Below are positions 7,461 through 15,031 of a DNA stretch of 64,000 nt, in pieces. This DNA comes from Mycolicibacterium agri (lineage in GTDB: Bacteria; Actinomycetota; Actinomycetes; Mycobacteriales; Mycobacteriaceae). Location of the stretch: assembly GCF_002553505.1 (NCBI RefSeq), contig NZ_PDCP01000030.1, positions 1-64,000 on the forward strand. Direction: 5' to 3'. A program made the position numbers and the translations under genes. Every line of letters starts with the position of its first letter. The first letter of the stretch is position 1. The notes below the pieces were generated by a model. That model had not been told where the DNA came from, ran no database searches, and was given only the letters and a program-made list of their open reading frames with translations.

Positions 7461-8963
7461 CGCGGCGTACTTCGCCACGAGCTTGTTCTTGTAGAGCTTT
7501 CCGGCGTCGGTGCGAGGAAGCGCCGGCTCGAAGAAGACCGATTTCGGGCACTTGTAATGCGCGATGCGTCGCCGCAGCCAACCGATAATTTCGTCGGCCA
7601 GTTCCTCACCCGCTTCGACATCGTCGACCAATTGCACCGCGGCTGCGACCAATTGGCCCATCACGTCATCCGGCACGCCGAAGACCGCCGCGTCGACGAC
7701 CAAAGGATGCCCGACGAGTTCATCCTCGATCTCCTGCGGGTAGATGTTGACCCCGCCCGAGATGATCATGTGGTCGCGCCGGCCGGTGAGGTAGAGATAA
7801 CCGTCGCTGTCCAAGAAGCCGACATCGCCGACGGTCACCCAGCCTTGCGGCGTCCGCGTCGCGGCCGTCTTGGCCTCGTCGTTCAGATATTCGAAGGGAT
7901 ATCCACCCTCGTAATAGATCTCGCCAACGTGCCCTGGCCGCAGTTCGACGCCGCGCTCGTCGAGGATGTGTGGAACGCCCAGAAGCGGCCGGCCCACCGA
8001 GCCCGGATGCCGCAGCCACTCCTCGGCCCTGATGAACGAGATGCCTGCACCTTCGGATGATCCGTAGTACTCGTCGATGATCGGCCCCCACCACTCGATC
8101 ATCTGACGTTTGATCGCCGGCGCGCACGGTGCTGCGGCGTGTACCACCCGCTGCAGGCTGGAAAGGTCGTAGCGCCGCCTGGTCTGCTCGGGCAGGCGCA
8201 ACATCCGCACGAACATCGTCGGAACGAACTGCGCATGCGTGACTGCGTACCGCTGAATGCATTCCAGGGCCTGTTCGGCGTCGAACCGCTCCATCATGAC
8301 GACGGTGGCACCGGCGGCCTGTGCGGACATCGTCCACATCGCCGGTGCCGTGTGATAGATCGGCGCAGGGCTCAGATAAACCGAAGCCTCTGTCACGCCC
8401 AGCGCTTCGAACACCGGGGTCGACAAGCGGTCGCCTCCCGCACCGGATGTATCGAGCGCTCTGCGAATTCCTTTCGGCCGCCCCGTGCTGCCCGCGGAGT
8501 ATTGCAGGAGCTGCCCGGCAGGGCCTTCTCCGATCGGTCCGGACGGTTCGTCGGCCACACATTCCGGGTAGCGCTGCCAGCCCGCCAGATCATCGTCGGC
8601 GATCAGGACCACCCGCGGCAGGCCGGTCGGGAGATGTTCAGCGAGATAGGTGCATACGTCGCGCATCGCGCGAGAGGCGACGATCGCGCTCGCGCCGCTG
8701 TCTTCGACGATGTAGGCAATCTCGCTGTCGGACAGATGGGTATTGACCATCGTGTAGTACAGCCCGCTTCGCCGCGCGGCCCACATCACCGCGTGCACGT
8801 GCGCGTTGTTCTCCATCACGACCGCGACGGTGTCGCCCACCGACAGCCCGGCGCGGCGGAAGTAATGGGCGAGCCGGTTTGCGCGCCCCTCGAGTTCGGC
8901 GAAGCTGACGGCCACATGCGAAGGGTGCAGTATCAGAGCGGGTTTCGCGGCCGAACGGGTCAT
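7440..8963 (-). CDS. AMP-dependent acyl-CoA synthetase (FadD-type)
   Basis: The 507-residue protein starts MTRSAAKPALILHPS at 8963. It carries the adenylate-forming motifs in order: a P-loop-like YSAGSTGRPKG, YGSSEGAG, GDVGFLDSDGYLYLTGRRDHMIISGGVNIYP, and a C-terminal PRTDAGKLYKNKL with the catalytic lysine. It should activate a carboxylic acid to its CoA thioester. The start overlaps the stop of the nitroreductase gene by 4 bp (ATGA), making it the third gene of a coupled minus-strand operon starting at 10734. Length is normal for short FadD proteins. The 3' end overlaps the convergent monooxygenase gene. Confidence 0.88.
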   Translation of the reverse strand: MTRSAAKPALILHPSHVAVSFAELEGRANRLAHYFRRAGLSVGDTVAVVMENNAHVHAVMWAARRSGLYYTMVNTHLSDSEIAYIVEDSGASAIVASRAMRDVCTYLAEHLPTGLPRVVLIADDDLAGWQRYPECVADEPSGPIGEGPAGQLLQYSAGSTGRPKGIRRALDTSGAGGDRLSTPVFEALGVTEASVYLSPAPIYHTAPAMWTMSAQAAGATVVMMERFDAEQALECIQRYAVTHAQFVPTMFVRMLRLPEQTRRRYDLSSLQRVVHAAAPCAPAIKRQMIEWWGPIIDEYYGSSEGAGISFIRAEEWLRHPGSVGRPLLGVPHILDERGVELRPGHVGEIYYEGGYPFEYLNDEAKTAATRTPQGWVTVGDVGFLDSDGYLYLTGRRDHMIISGGVNIYPQEIEDELVGHPLVVDAAVFGVPDDVMGQLVAAAVQLVDDVEAGEELADEIIGWLRRRIAHYKCPKSVFFEPALPRTDAGKLYKNKLVAKYAASGILNQ

Positions 8964-9625
8964 GAGTTGTCCAGGCCGCAAGACCAGGGCTGGTTCCACC
9001 GATCCACCACCGCCACCAGTTCCAGTGGCTTGCGGCGCACCGCCTTGTGCCTGCCTTTGGGCCAACCCGCCGTGACCAATGCGGCGATCAGCCAGTCGTC
9101 CGGAATGCCGACGAGACGGCGCAACTCGTCTTCGCAGGAATCGTGCCACAGAGTGATCGCCGCACCGAGGCCTTCGGCGCGTGCCGCGAGCAGGAAGTTC
9201 TGCACGGCAGGGAAGATCGACCCGCCTTGCTGCAGCTCGGAGGCGCCCCGTTGGGGCTGAACGCAGAACAACACGAGACACGGCGCGAAGCCACCGACTC
9301 GTGTGTGTTCTTCCATCGCCCGCAAGACCCGGGACTTGGCGTCATCGGCATGCCCTACCGGCTCAGTGAGCCCATAGAACCTTTTGAGTTCCTGCCACGT
9401 ACGCCGGGCCGCCGCGGTGACGGCTGCGCGGGCGTCAGAGGAGCGCAGGACGACGAATCGCCATGGCTGCTGATTGGCGCCCGACGGAGCCCAACTCGCT
9501 GCCCGCAGGCACTTGTCGAGCGTTTCGTCGTCGACGGGCTCATCGCGATATCGCCGTACCGCGGAGGCAGTGCTCATGACCGTCCACAGGTCAGTCGAAG
9601 TCTGCCGTACCGCTTGGCTTTTCAT
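8960..9625 (-). CDS. Nitroreductase-family flavin oxidoreductase
   Basis: The 221 residues start MKSQAVRQTSTDLWTVM. The FMN-binding signature RRYRDEPVDDETLDKCL plus AASWAPSGANQQPWRFVV lies at about residues 27-64. Later blocks, VQNFLLAARAEGLGAAI and GIPDDWLIAALVTAGWP, are typical nitroreductase-fold C-terminal elements. These enzymes reduce nitro groups, quinones, enones or acyl-CoA-linked rings with NAD(P)H. It is coupled by ATGA overlaps to the Rossmann dehydrogenase upstream (stop at 9622) and the ligase downstream, which suggests a joint role in processing one substrate. What it reduces is unknown. Confidence 0.85.
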   Translation of the reverse strand: MKSQAVRQTSTDLWTVMSTASAVRRYRDEPVDDETLDKCLRAASWAPSGANQQPWRFVVLRSSDARAAVTAAARRTWQELKRFYGLTEPVGHADDAKSRVLRAMEEHTRVGGFAPCLVLFCVQPQRGASELQQGGSIFPAVQNFLLAARAEGLGAAITLWHDSCEDELRRLVGIPDDWLIAALVTAGWPKGRHKAVRRKPLELVAVVDRWNQPWSCGLDNS

Positions 9626-10734
9626 GTCAACACCGTCCGCGGCAGCACACCGCGCCACGTCCCACCGCGTACCGGCCCCGTCACCAACGGAAGATCCAGC
9701 GTCGACAACACCCCGGGCGGCGCAGCTATCACGGCGGGAATGGCGTTGAGTTCCCGCATCACGGTGGCATAGGTCAGGCCACGCATGTTGTTTCCGCGCC
9801 CGTGCATCTCGATGTCGACCGTGTACGTCGGCAGTCCATCGACAATGACCCGGTAGCCGCCGTGTGGCGACGGATGTCGAGGCCAATCCGGCGCCGACGA
9901 CTCCCCCATCCGGGTGATGTGCTCGAGCACGACGCGTTGCTCACCGTCGACAATGCCGGCGAGCCTGAACCGCATCCCACCCATCGTGCCGGGCTCGATC
10001 CAGCCCGATGCCACTTCGTAACGCTCTTTCGCCAACCACTTCTCGATCGTCGTATCCACCCGATCGAGCGGCAGACCGACACCGTCTGCGACCAGGTGCA
10101 CGATCGGTGCCCACAGTGAGGCGAGCCGCTCGGGATCGAACAGCGGCGCGGGATGATCAGGCGGATGACCGAAACCCATGAAGTCCAACATGATGTCGGG
10201 TTGGTTGATCGGGCCGTAGTCGAGAAGTTCGAGCATCGTGATGCGCTCGACACGGCTGCTGAAACCCGTCATCGTCAGCGCGATCACATCGTTGGCCCAG
10301 CCGGGGTCCACTCCACTGTTGAAGAAGCTGGTGCCGCCTTCCGTGCATGCCGCTGCGATGAGTTCAGCGGTTTGCCGTTCCGCGGCGGGTGGATAGCACA
10401 TCGGCACCAACGAGGTGCACACCACGTTCTTGCCTGCGCGCAGGCAGCGCGCGATGTCGTTGGCGGCCTCCCGATAGCGGTAGTCGCCCGAGGCGAAGTA
10501 GGCGACCACGTCGGCTTGCGTCGACAGCGCCGCATCGATGTCGCGGGTGGCGATCACGCCGGTCGCGGGCATCCCGCACAGGTCGCCCGCGTCTTTGCCG
10601 TCCTTCGCCTCGGCGTGTACGACCACGCCCACCAGGTCGAGTCCAGGGTGGGAGATGAGCGCGCGCAGCGCACCGACACCGACCTGTCCGGGACCCCAGA
10701 GGATCACCCGCGGGTTTGTTGGGCCGTCTGCCAT
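9622..10734 (-). CDS. NAD(P)-dependent dehydrogenase, dihydrodipicolinate-reductase/DAPDH-like
   Basis: The 370-residue protein starts at ATG 10734, preceded by GGGAGGAG at an ideal 6-nt spacing. The N-terminal Rossmann segment VILWGPGQVGVGALRALISHPGLDLVGVVVH and the following ADVVAYFASGDYRY and GKNVVCTSLVPM match the dihydrodipicolinate-reductase-like N-terminal fold of 2,4-diaminopentanoate dehydrogenase relatives. Two paralogues sit at 57998 and 59154. In mycobacteria this family is common but uncharacterised; an amine or a hydroxy/keto substrate is possible. It heads a three-gene operon (with nitroreductase and ligase) and shares its promoter region, which has an A-type and a B-type palindrome, with the divergent crotonase gene. 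Confidence 0.75.
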   Translation of the reverse strand: MADGPTNPRVILWGPGQVGVGALRALISHPGLDLVGVVVHAEAKDGKDAGDLCGMPATGVIATRDIDAALSTQADVVAYFASGDYRYREAANDIARCLRAGKNVVCTSLVPMCYPPAAERQTAELIAAACTEGGTSFFNSGVDPGWANDVIALTMTGFSSRVERITMLELLDYGPINQPDIMLDFMGFGHPPDHPAPLFDPERLASLWAPIVHLVADGVGLPLDRVDTTIEKWLAKERYEVASGWIEPGTMGGMRFRLAGIVDGEQRVVLEHITRMGESSAPDWPRHPSPHGGYRVIVDGLPTYTVDIEMHGRGNNMRGLTYATVMRELNAIPAVIAAPPGVLSTLDLPLVTGPVRGGTWRGVLPRTVLT

Positions 10735-10762
10735 GTGCACTCCTCCCGCTCGACCGGCTCGT

Positions 10763-10778
10763 GAGAACATACCTTTTC
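10763..10778. promoter_or_regulatory. A-type 16-bp operator, GAGAAY-N5-TTCTC
   Basis: GAGAACATACCTTTTC has one mismatch to the consensus. It lies between the divergent starts at 10734 and 10826, and its start is 23 bp upstream of the B-type palindrome start at 10786, the same distance as in the pair at 31629/31652. Confidence 0.55.
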
Positions 10779-10785
10779 AGTTCTT

Positions 10786-10800
10786 GATAACACCATTGCC
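10786..10800. promoter_or_regulatory. B-type 15-bp palindrome, GRTAAYGNCRTTAYC
   Basis: GATAACACCATTGCC has two mismatches to the consensus derived from this window. It lies 26 bp before the crotonase start at 10826. Confidence 0.4.
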
Positions 10801-10825
10801 GGAACAAGCAAGCGCGGAGGCGACA

Positions 10826-11746
10826 ATGACAGAGCACGGGCCTGATTACGAGTTCCTGAAGTGGGAGACGTTCGACGACGGCCAAATCGTCCGGATCTCG
10901 CTGAATCGGCCTGAACAACGCAACGCGCAGAACCGCGGGATGCTTGTCGAACTCGATGACGCATTCACGCGCGCCGAGGCCGACGACACCGTTCGCGTCG
11001 TCATCCTGGCCGGCGAGGGACCGATGTTCTCATCGGGCCACGACATCGGGTCCAAGCAGGCCAGAGCCGAGTTCGCCACCGGACCGGGCCAGCACCCGAC
11101 CGCGACGATCAACGGCGGGACTCGCGAAGGCGCGGAGAAGATCATGCTGCAGGAGTGGCACTACTTCTTCCAGAACAACCTGCGCTGGCGCAATCTGCGC
11201 AAGATCACGATCGCGCAGGTGCACGGCGACGTCTTCTCGGCGGGCTTGATGCTGATCTGGGCATGCGACCTGATAGTCGGCAGCGAAGAGGTGCGCTTCG
11301 CCGATGTCGTCGGCACGCGCCTGGGCATGTGCGGCATGGAGTACTTCGGACATCCGTGGGAATTCGGGCCGCGCCGGACGAAAGAACTGATGCTGACCGG
11401 CGATGCGATCGACATCGCAGAGGCCTACCGGCTCGGCATGGTGAGCAAGATCTTCAAGCGCGACGAGTTGGCCGATCGCACACTGGAGCTGGCCCGAAGG
11501 ATCGCCACGGTGCCGACAATGGCCGCGCTGCTCATCAAGGAATCGGTCAACCAGTCCGTCGACAACATGGGCTTCTACAACGCCTTGCAGTCGTGCTTTA
11601 CCCTGCACCAGCTCAACCATTCGCATTGGGTCGGTGTGCGTGCCGACAAGCGTGCGGTTGCGGGTGAAGAGCAGGGCGTGCCGAATTGGCGAACCGCTCC
11701 CCCGGTTGTGACGTCGGTCAAAGACCAGGTGCGCGCCGACGCGTGA
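10826..11746 (+). CDS. Enoyl-CoA hydratase/isomerase family protein
   Basis: The ATG at 10826 follows GCGGAGGCGACA, a good ribosome site, giving 306 residues. Crotonase signatures are present: VRISLNRPEQRNAQNRGML at about residues 23-41, MFSSGHDIGS (first oxyanion-hole strand), and AQVHGDVFSAGLMLIWACDLIVGSE. An insertion of about 35 residues between the two, rich in R/E/W and including LQEWHYFFQNNLRWRN, makes it longer than a typical 260-residue EchA. The C-terminal region LQSCFTLHQLNHSHW is also unusual. It is single on its strand, convergent with the FadE gene at 11759 (12 bp apart). It probably hydrates or isomerises an unsaturated acyl-CoA. Confidence 0.85.
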   Translation: MTEHGPDYEFLKWETFDDGQIVRISLNRPEQRNAQNRGMLVELDDAFTRAEADDTVRVVILAGEGPMFSSGHDIGSKQARAEFATGPGQHPTATINGGTREGAEKIMLQEWHYFFQNNLRWRNLRKITIAQVHGDVFSAGLMLIWACDLIVGSEEVRFADVVGTRLGMCGMEYFGHPWEFGPRRTKELMLTGDAIDIAEAYRLGMVSKIFKRDELADRTLELARRIATVPTMAALLIKESVNQSVDNMGFYNALQSCFTLHQLNHSHWVGVRADKRAVAGEEQGVPNWRTAPPVVTSVKDQVRADA

Positions 11747-11758
11747 CGGGGACGTCGG

Positions 11759-12778
11759 TCAGCCGGCGACCGCCCCGTAGCGGGCGCCGGCGACGCGATC
11801 GAGCGCTACCTCCGAGTCGCCGTAAGTCATGGCCCAGCCGCGGACCCTCCGGTAGTACAACTGGATATCGCCTTCCATCCCGAATCCGTAGCCGCCGTGG
11901 ATGTGCAGGCTGCGTTGCGTCGCATCACGCGCGCTCTCGTACGCGAACGCGAACGCCATCGCGGCCAGCTCGGTGACCCTGTGTGGCTCGTCGATGAACG
12001 CGCAAGCCGCCCGCAGCGCCAGCAGCCGCGCGCCGTCGGCCGCGGTTGCGCTGTCGGCCAACGGATGTGACACCGCTTGGAACGACCCGATCGCAGATCC
12101 GAACGCGCGCCGCTGCTTGGCATAGTCGGCCCCCATTTCGACGGCTCGCCTCGCCGCGCCTGCGAGTGCCGCGGCGGTCAGCGTCAGCCACAGGTCAAGT
12201 GCGCCATCGAAGACGCGTCGTGCGTCGGCGCCGACGGCAAGAACCGACAACTCGTCGCCAAGCGGGAGATCGGCCAGCGGCAGCGAGCCGAGGTTGTGCA
12301 CTGTCCGACGGTCCTCGCCCGCCGGAACAGCGACGAGATGGTCGCCGACGAGAGCCACGACGGCGTCGGCGACACCGCCGCTCGGTACCAGCTCGAGCAC
12401 GCCCTCTCGTGGAGTTCTCGGTGCGAAACCGACGAGCTTGCCGCCCGCCAACGCCTCAGCCAGCAGCCCGGCGGCGGAGTCACCGCATCTGCCGAGAACG
12501 CGGGCGGCGACCTGAGCCTCGATCAGCGGGGCGGAGGCCACCGCCCGCCCGCACTGCTCGGCGATCAGGGCGAGGTCGAGCTCCGATGCGCCCCAACCCC
12601 CTGCTGATTCATCGACGGCCATCTCAACGACGCCGGTGGACCGAAGTGCATGCCACAACTTGGGGTCGAAACCGGACGGTTCGGCCGCGCGGATCCGATC
12701 AGGACTCGAGTCACGCGCGAAGATTGCGGCGAACGAGTCGACGAGCTGTTGCTGTTCGACCGAAAGGCTTAGGTCCAC
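11759..12778 (-). CDS. Acyl-CoA dehydrogenase, short (beta-type) subunit
   Basis: The 339 residues begin MDLSLSVEQQQLVDSFAAIF. The N-terminal helical domain is followed by a shortened middle domain, and the C-terminal FAD domain has the block YAKQRRAFGSAIGSFQAVSHPLAD and LHIHGGYGFGMEGDIQLYYRR. Short FadE proteins of this kind in mycobacteria pair with a longer partner to form alpha2-beta2 enzymes acting on cyclic or steroid CoA esters. The obvious partner is the divergently transcribed 385-residue FadE at 12882, whose start is about 100 bp away. That shared promoter would keep the two subunits balanced. Confidence 0.85.
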   Translation of the reverse strand: MDLSLSVEQQQLVDSFAAIFARDSSPDRIRAAEPSGFDPKLWHALRSTGVVEMAVDESAGGWGASELDLALIAEQCGRAVASAPLIEAQVAARVLGRCGDSAAGLLAEALAGGKLVGFAPRTPREGVLELVPSGGVADAVVALVGDHLVAVPAGEDRRTVHNLGSLPLADLPLGDELSVLAVGADARRVFDGALDLWLTLTAAALAGAARRAVEMGADYAKQRRAFGSAIGSFQAVSHPLADSATAADGARLLALRAACAFIDEPHRVTELAAMAFAFAYESARDATQRSLHIHGGYGFGMEGDIQLYYRRVRGWAMTYGDSEVALDRVAGARYGAVAG

Positions 12779-12797
12779 TCGTTAGTCCCGTCGACGC

Positions 12798-12813
12798 GGA
12801 TATACCTATTCTC
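12798..12813. promoter_or_regulatory. Weak A-type half site between divergent FadE genes
   Basis: The TTCTC half is intact on the plus strand, but the other half has three mismatches to GAGAAY. It is listed because it sits in the middle of the divergent FadE promoter region, where the other members of the motif family also occur. Confidence 0.25.
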
Positions 12814-12881
12814 ACTTTCGAGAGTAACATTTTCGATCGGACCTCCACCGGACTGCGGCCTACACAGATTGGTTCCCCACC

Positions 12882-14039
12882 ATGCATTTTCAGCTTGCCT
12901 CCGAAACCGAGGCCTACCGCGCCGAGGTACGGGCCCATCTCGACGCGGTGATGACGCCCGAGTTCGAGGAGCGCATCTACCGAAGTGGGGTCGCCCACGA
13001 CGAGACGTTCGCCAAAGGTCTGGTGGACAAGGGCTTTTTCGCGCCGAGTTGGCCGCAAGACCTCGGCGGCCAAAACCGTGACGCCTGGGATGAGCAAGTC
13101 GTCAAAGAAGAGTTCATGCGGGCCGACGCACCGATGTACTTGTCGGAGACCACTCGCATGGTCGCCTCGATCATCCGCGAAGTCGGTACATCCGCGATAA
13201 AGCAGCGCATTCTCGGTCCGGCGATGAACGGCGACATCACCATCGCGCTCGGCTTCACCGAACCCGAGTGCGGCTCAGACGTCGCGGCGGCGTCCACCAG
13301 GGCTGTGCGCGACGGCGACGACTGGGTGATCAACGGGTCCAAGATGTTCACCACGAACGGTCATATCGCCGACTACGTGTTCCTGCTTGCACGCACCAAT
13401 CCGGACAAGCCCAAACACAAGGGGCTCACCATGTTTCTCCTCCCACTCGACTCCGACGGGTTCGAGGCCCAAGCTGTGTGGACACTTTCCGGCGAGCGCA
13501 CCAACATCACGTTCTTCAGCGATGTCCGCATCGGCGACGAGTGGCGGGTGGGCGACGTCGACGCCGGCTGGCAGGTTCTGGGACTGTCGCTGCGTGACGA
13601 ACACGCTTCCGGATGGGGCCCCCACATCGCGCGGCTTCTGCATCATGTCGAGCGTTGGGCCGCGGCGCCGGGCGACGACGGCTCACCTCGATTGACGAAA
13701 CCCGATGTGCGCCGCCGCATTGCACGGGTCGCGATGGAGTTGGAGGTGGCGATGCTGCTGCAGCGTCGGTGCGTCTGGATGACCGAGCAGGGTCAGATGC
13801 CCGTCGCGGAAGGGTCGATGTCCAAGGTGTTCAGCACCGAAGCGTTGACACGCGCAAGCCAGGACGTTGTCGAACTCGTCGGACCGGACGCGATGCGGTC
13901 GTATTGGGAGCCGAGGGCACCGGAACAGGGCCGCTTCGAGCACCTGATGCGGTTCTCGCTCGGAACCACAATCTATGCGGGAACCAGCGAAATCCAGCGA
14001 TCGATCATCGCCCAACGCGGGCTGGGATTACCCCGTTAG
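12882..14039 (+). CDS. Acyl-CoA dehydrogenase, long (alpha-type) subunit
   Basis: The 385-residue protein begins MHFQLASETEAYRAEVRAHL. Typical FadE blocks are ALGFTEPECGSDVAAASTRAVRDGDDWVINGSKMFTTNG (FAD/substrate-binding middle domain), RTNPDKPKHKGLTMFLLPL, and a C-terminal IYAGTSEIQRSIIAQRGLGLPR. At the position where medium-chain dehydrogenases have the catalytic Glu (Y-E-G-T) this one has Ala (Y-A-G-T), so the base must come from elsewhere, as in several other FadE types. No Shine-Dalgarno sequence is visible before the ATG. It faces the short FadE at 11759 across a divergent promoter. The last 12 bp overlap the convergent TetR gene. Confidence 0.88.
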   Translation: MHFQLASETEAYRAEVRAHLDAVMTPEFEERIYRSGVAHDETFAKGLVDKGFFAPSWPQDLGGQNRDAWDEQVVKEEFMRADAPMYLSETTRMVASIIREVGTSAIKQRILGPAMNGDITIALGFTEPECGSDVAAASTRAVRDGDDWVINGSKMFTTNGHIADYVFLLARTNPDKPKHKGLTMFLLPLDSDGFEAQAVWTLSGERTNITFFSDVRIGDEWRVGDVDAGWQVLGLSLRDEHASGWGPHIARLLHHVERWAAAPGDDGSPRLTKPDVRRRIARVAMELEVAMLLQRRCVWMTEQGQMPVAEGSMSKVFSTEALTRASQDVVELVGPDAMRSYWEPRAPEQGRFEHLMRFSLGTTIYAGTSEIQRSIIAQRGLGLPR

Positions 14040-14840
14040 CTTCTTCGGCTTGCCGGTGGACTTGCTGGGGGCCGTGCGTTTGGTCGCACGCTTGGCGGGC
14101 GTGGACTTGCGTTTGGTCGTGCCATCGGGAGGCATCAGCGCCTGTTTGCACCACGCCCACAGTTGATCCTCGGTGAGCTCGGCGCCTTTGACGCCAAGGT
14201 GAAAGACACCGATCTGAGCGAGGGCGATGAGCGTCGAATTCAGCAGCGTCGTCAACTGGGTCGGCGACATGTCGGTTCGGATCAACCCCGCCCGCTGGCA
14301 TGAGGTGAGGATCTGTGTCAGCAGCTTTTGGTGCGGCTCCCAGATCTTCGCGAAGTCGGCAGGCCGCTCGATCTCGAGGCTCAGGTTGTAGATCGTCATC
14401 ACGCGGCCGCCGACCGCCTCCGATCGCTCCGCACGGGAGAGAAACCCGCGGCAGAACGCCTCGAGCCGTTCCATCGGACCATCGGCCGCGGCAACCTCAT
14501 GCCGGATCGCCTCGATGAACTGGCTCGTCGCGTTCTCGTACAGCGCGAGCAGCAGTTCTTCTTTACCCGCGAAGTGTTGATAGAACGCGCGCAGGCTGAG
14601 GTTGGAGCGGTCGATGAGCGTCTGGATGGTGAAGTCGGCTCGACCTGATTCCTCGACCAACTCCAGTGCGGTGGCGAGGAATCTCGAGCTGCGAGCGAGC
14701 GCCCGCGCGCGTGCCGCGGACAAACGCCGCTCAATCGTGCGCTCTTGCCAGCTCGTCATCGTCTCGACGTCCGAGACGTCTGAGTCGACCAGTTCCAGCT
14801 CGGCCTCTGAGTCGCGGCTACTACGTTTCTTAGCGGTCAT
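14028..14840 (-). CDS. TetR-family transcriptional regulator with acidic N-tail and basic C-tail
   Basis: The 270-residue protein starts MTAKKRSSRDSEAELELVDSD. After an acidic ~35-residue extension comes a TetR HTH: ADFTIQTLIDRSNLSLRAFYQHFAGKEELLLALYE (about residues 65-100). The ligand-binding domain ends in LTEDQLWAWCKQALMPPDG, followed by an unusual ~30-residue Lys/Thr/Pro/Ala-rich tail ending KPKKLTG. Two A-type palindromes (14849-14864 and 14958-14973) lie directly upstream, between this gene and the divergent amidohydrolase, which suggests autoregulation. The same palindrome occurs at eight other promoters in the window, so this is the best candidate for a local master repressor. The ligand is probably a CoA ester or pathway acid. 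Confidence 0.85.
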   Translation of the reverse strand: MTAKKRSSRDSEAELELVDSDVSDVETMTSWQERTIERRLSAARARALARSSRFLATALELVEESGRADFTIQTLIDRSNLSLRAFYQHFAGKEELLLALYENATSQFIEAIRHEVAAADGPMERLEAFCRGFLSRAERSEAVGGRVMTIYNLSLEIERPADFAKIWEPHQKLLTQILTSCQRAGLIRTDMSPTQLTTLLNSTLIALAQIGVFHLGVKGAELTEDQLWAWCKQALMPPDGTTKRKSTPAKRATKRTAPSKSTGKPKKLTG

Positions 14841-14848
14841 GATGCTAT

Positions 14849-14864
14849 GAGAATACGCGTTCTG
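14849..14864. promoter_or_regulatory. A-type operator next to the TetR start
   Basis: GAGAATACGCGTTCTG differs at the last base only. It is 9 bp upstream of the TetR start at 14840, a position typical of autoregulatory operators. Confidence 0.6.
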
Positions 14865-14957
14865 CAGCCCGAACATGCGACCTACCTACACGCGCATGTT
14901 GACCGATTTCTCAAGTCCGGCCCAGGCCCTTCCGTCCGCTTACCTATCCGGTACTCT

Positions 14958-14973
14958 GAAAACGGCCATTCTC
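14958..14973. promoter_or_regulatory. A-type operator upstream of the amidohydrolase
   Basis: GAAAACGGCCATTCTC has one mismatch. It lies 59 bp upstream of the TTG start at 15032 and is the second copy in the divergent TetR/amidohydrolase region. Confidence 0.5.
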
Positions 14974-15017
14974 GCTTGTGGAAGTCATTGTTTCCCGGAC
15001 TGCCGCAGGCCGTTCGC

Positions 15018-15024
15018 GAAGGAG
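15018..15024 (+). promoter_or_regulatory. Ribosome binding site that fixes a TTG start
   Basis: GAAGGAG is followed after 7 nt by TTG at 15032. The upstream in-frame ATG at 14978 has no such site and would add 18 residues without family similarity, so TTG is preferred. Confidence 0.65.
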
Positions 15025-15031
15025 CGCACCG

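Noticed and set aside
14978-15031. ATG 14978 as start of the amidohydrolase
   Set aside because: No ribosome site, and the added residues (EVIVSRTAAGRSRRSAP) do not resemble the family. TTG 15032 has GAAGGAG at the right distance.
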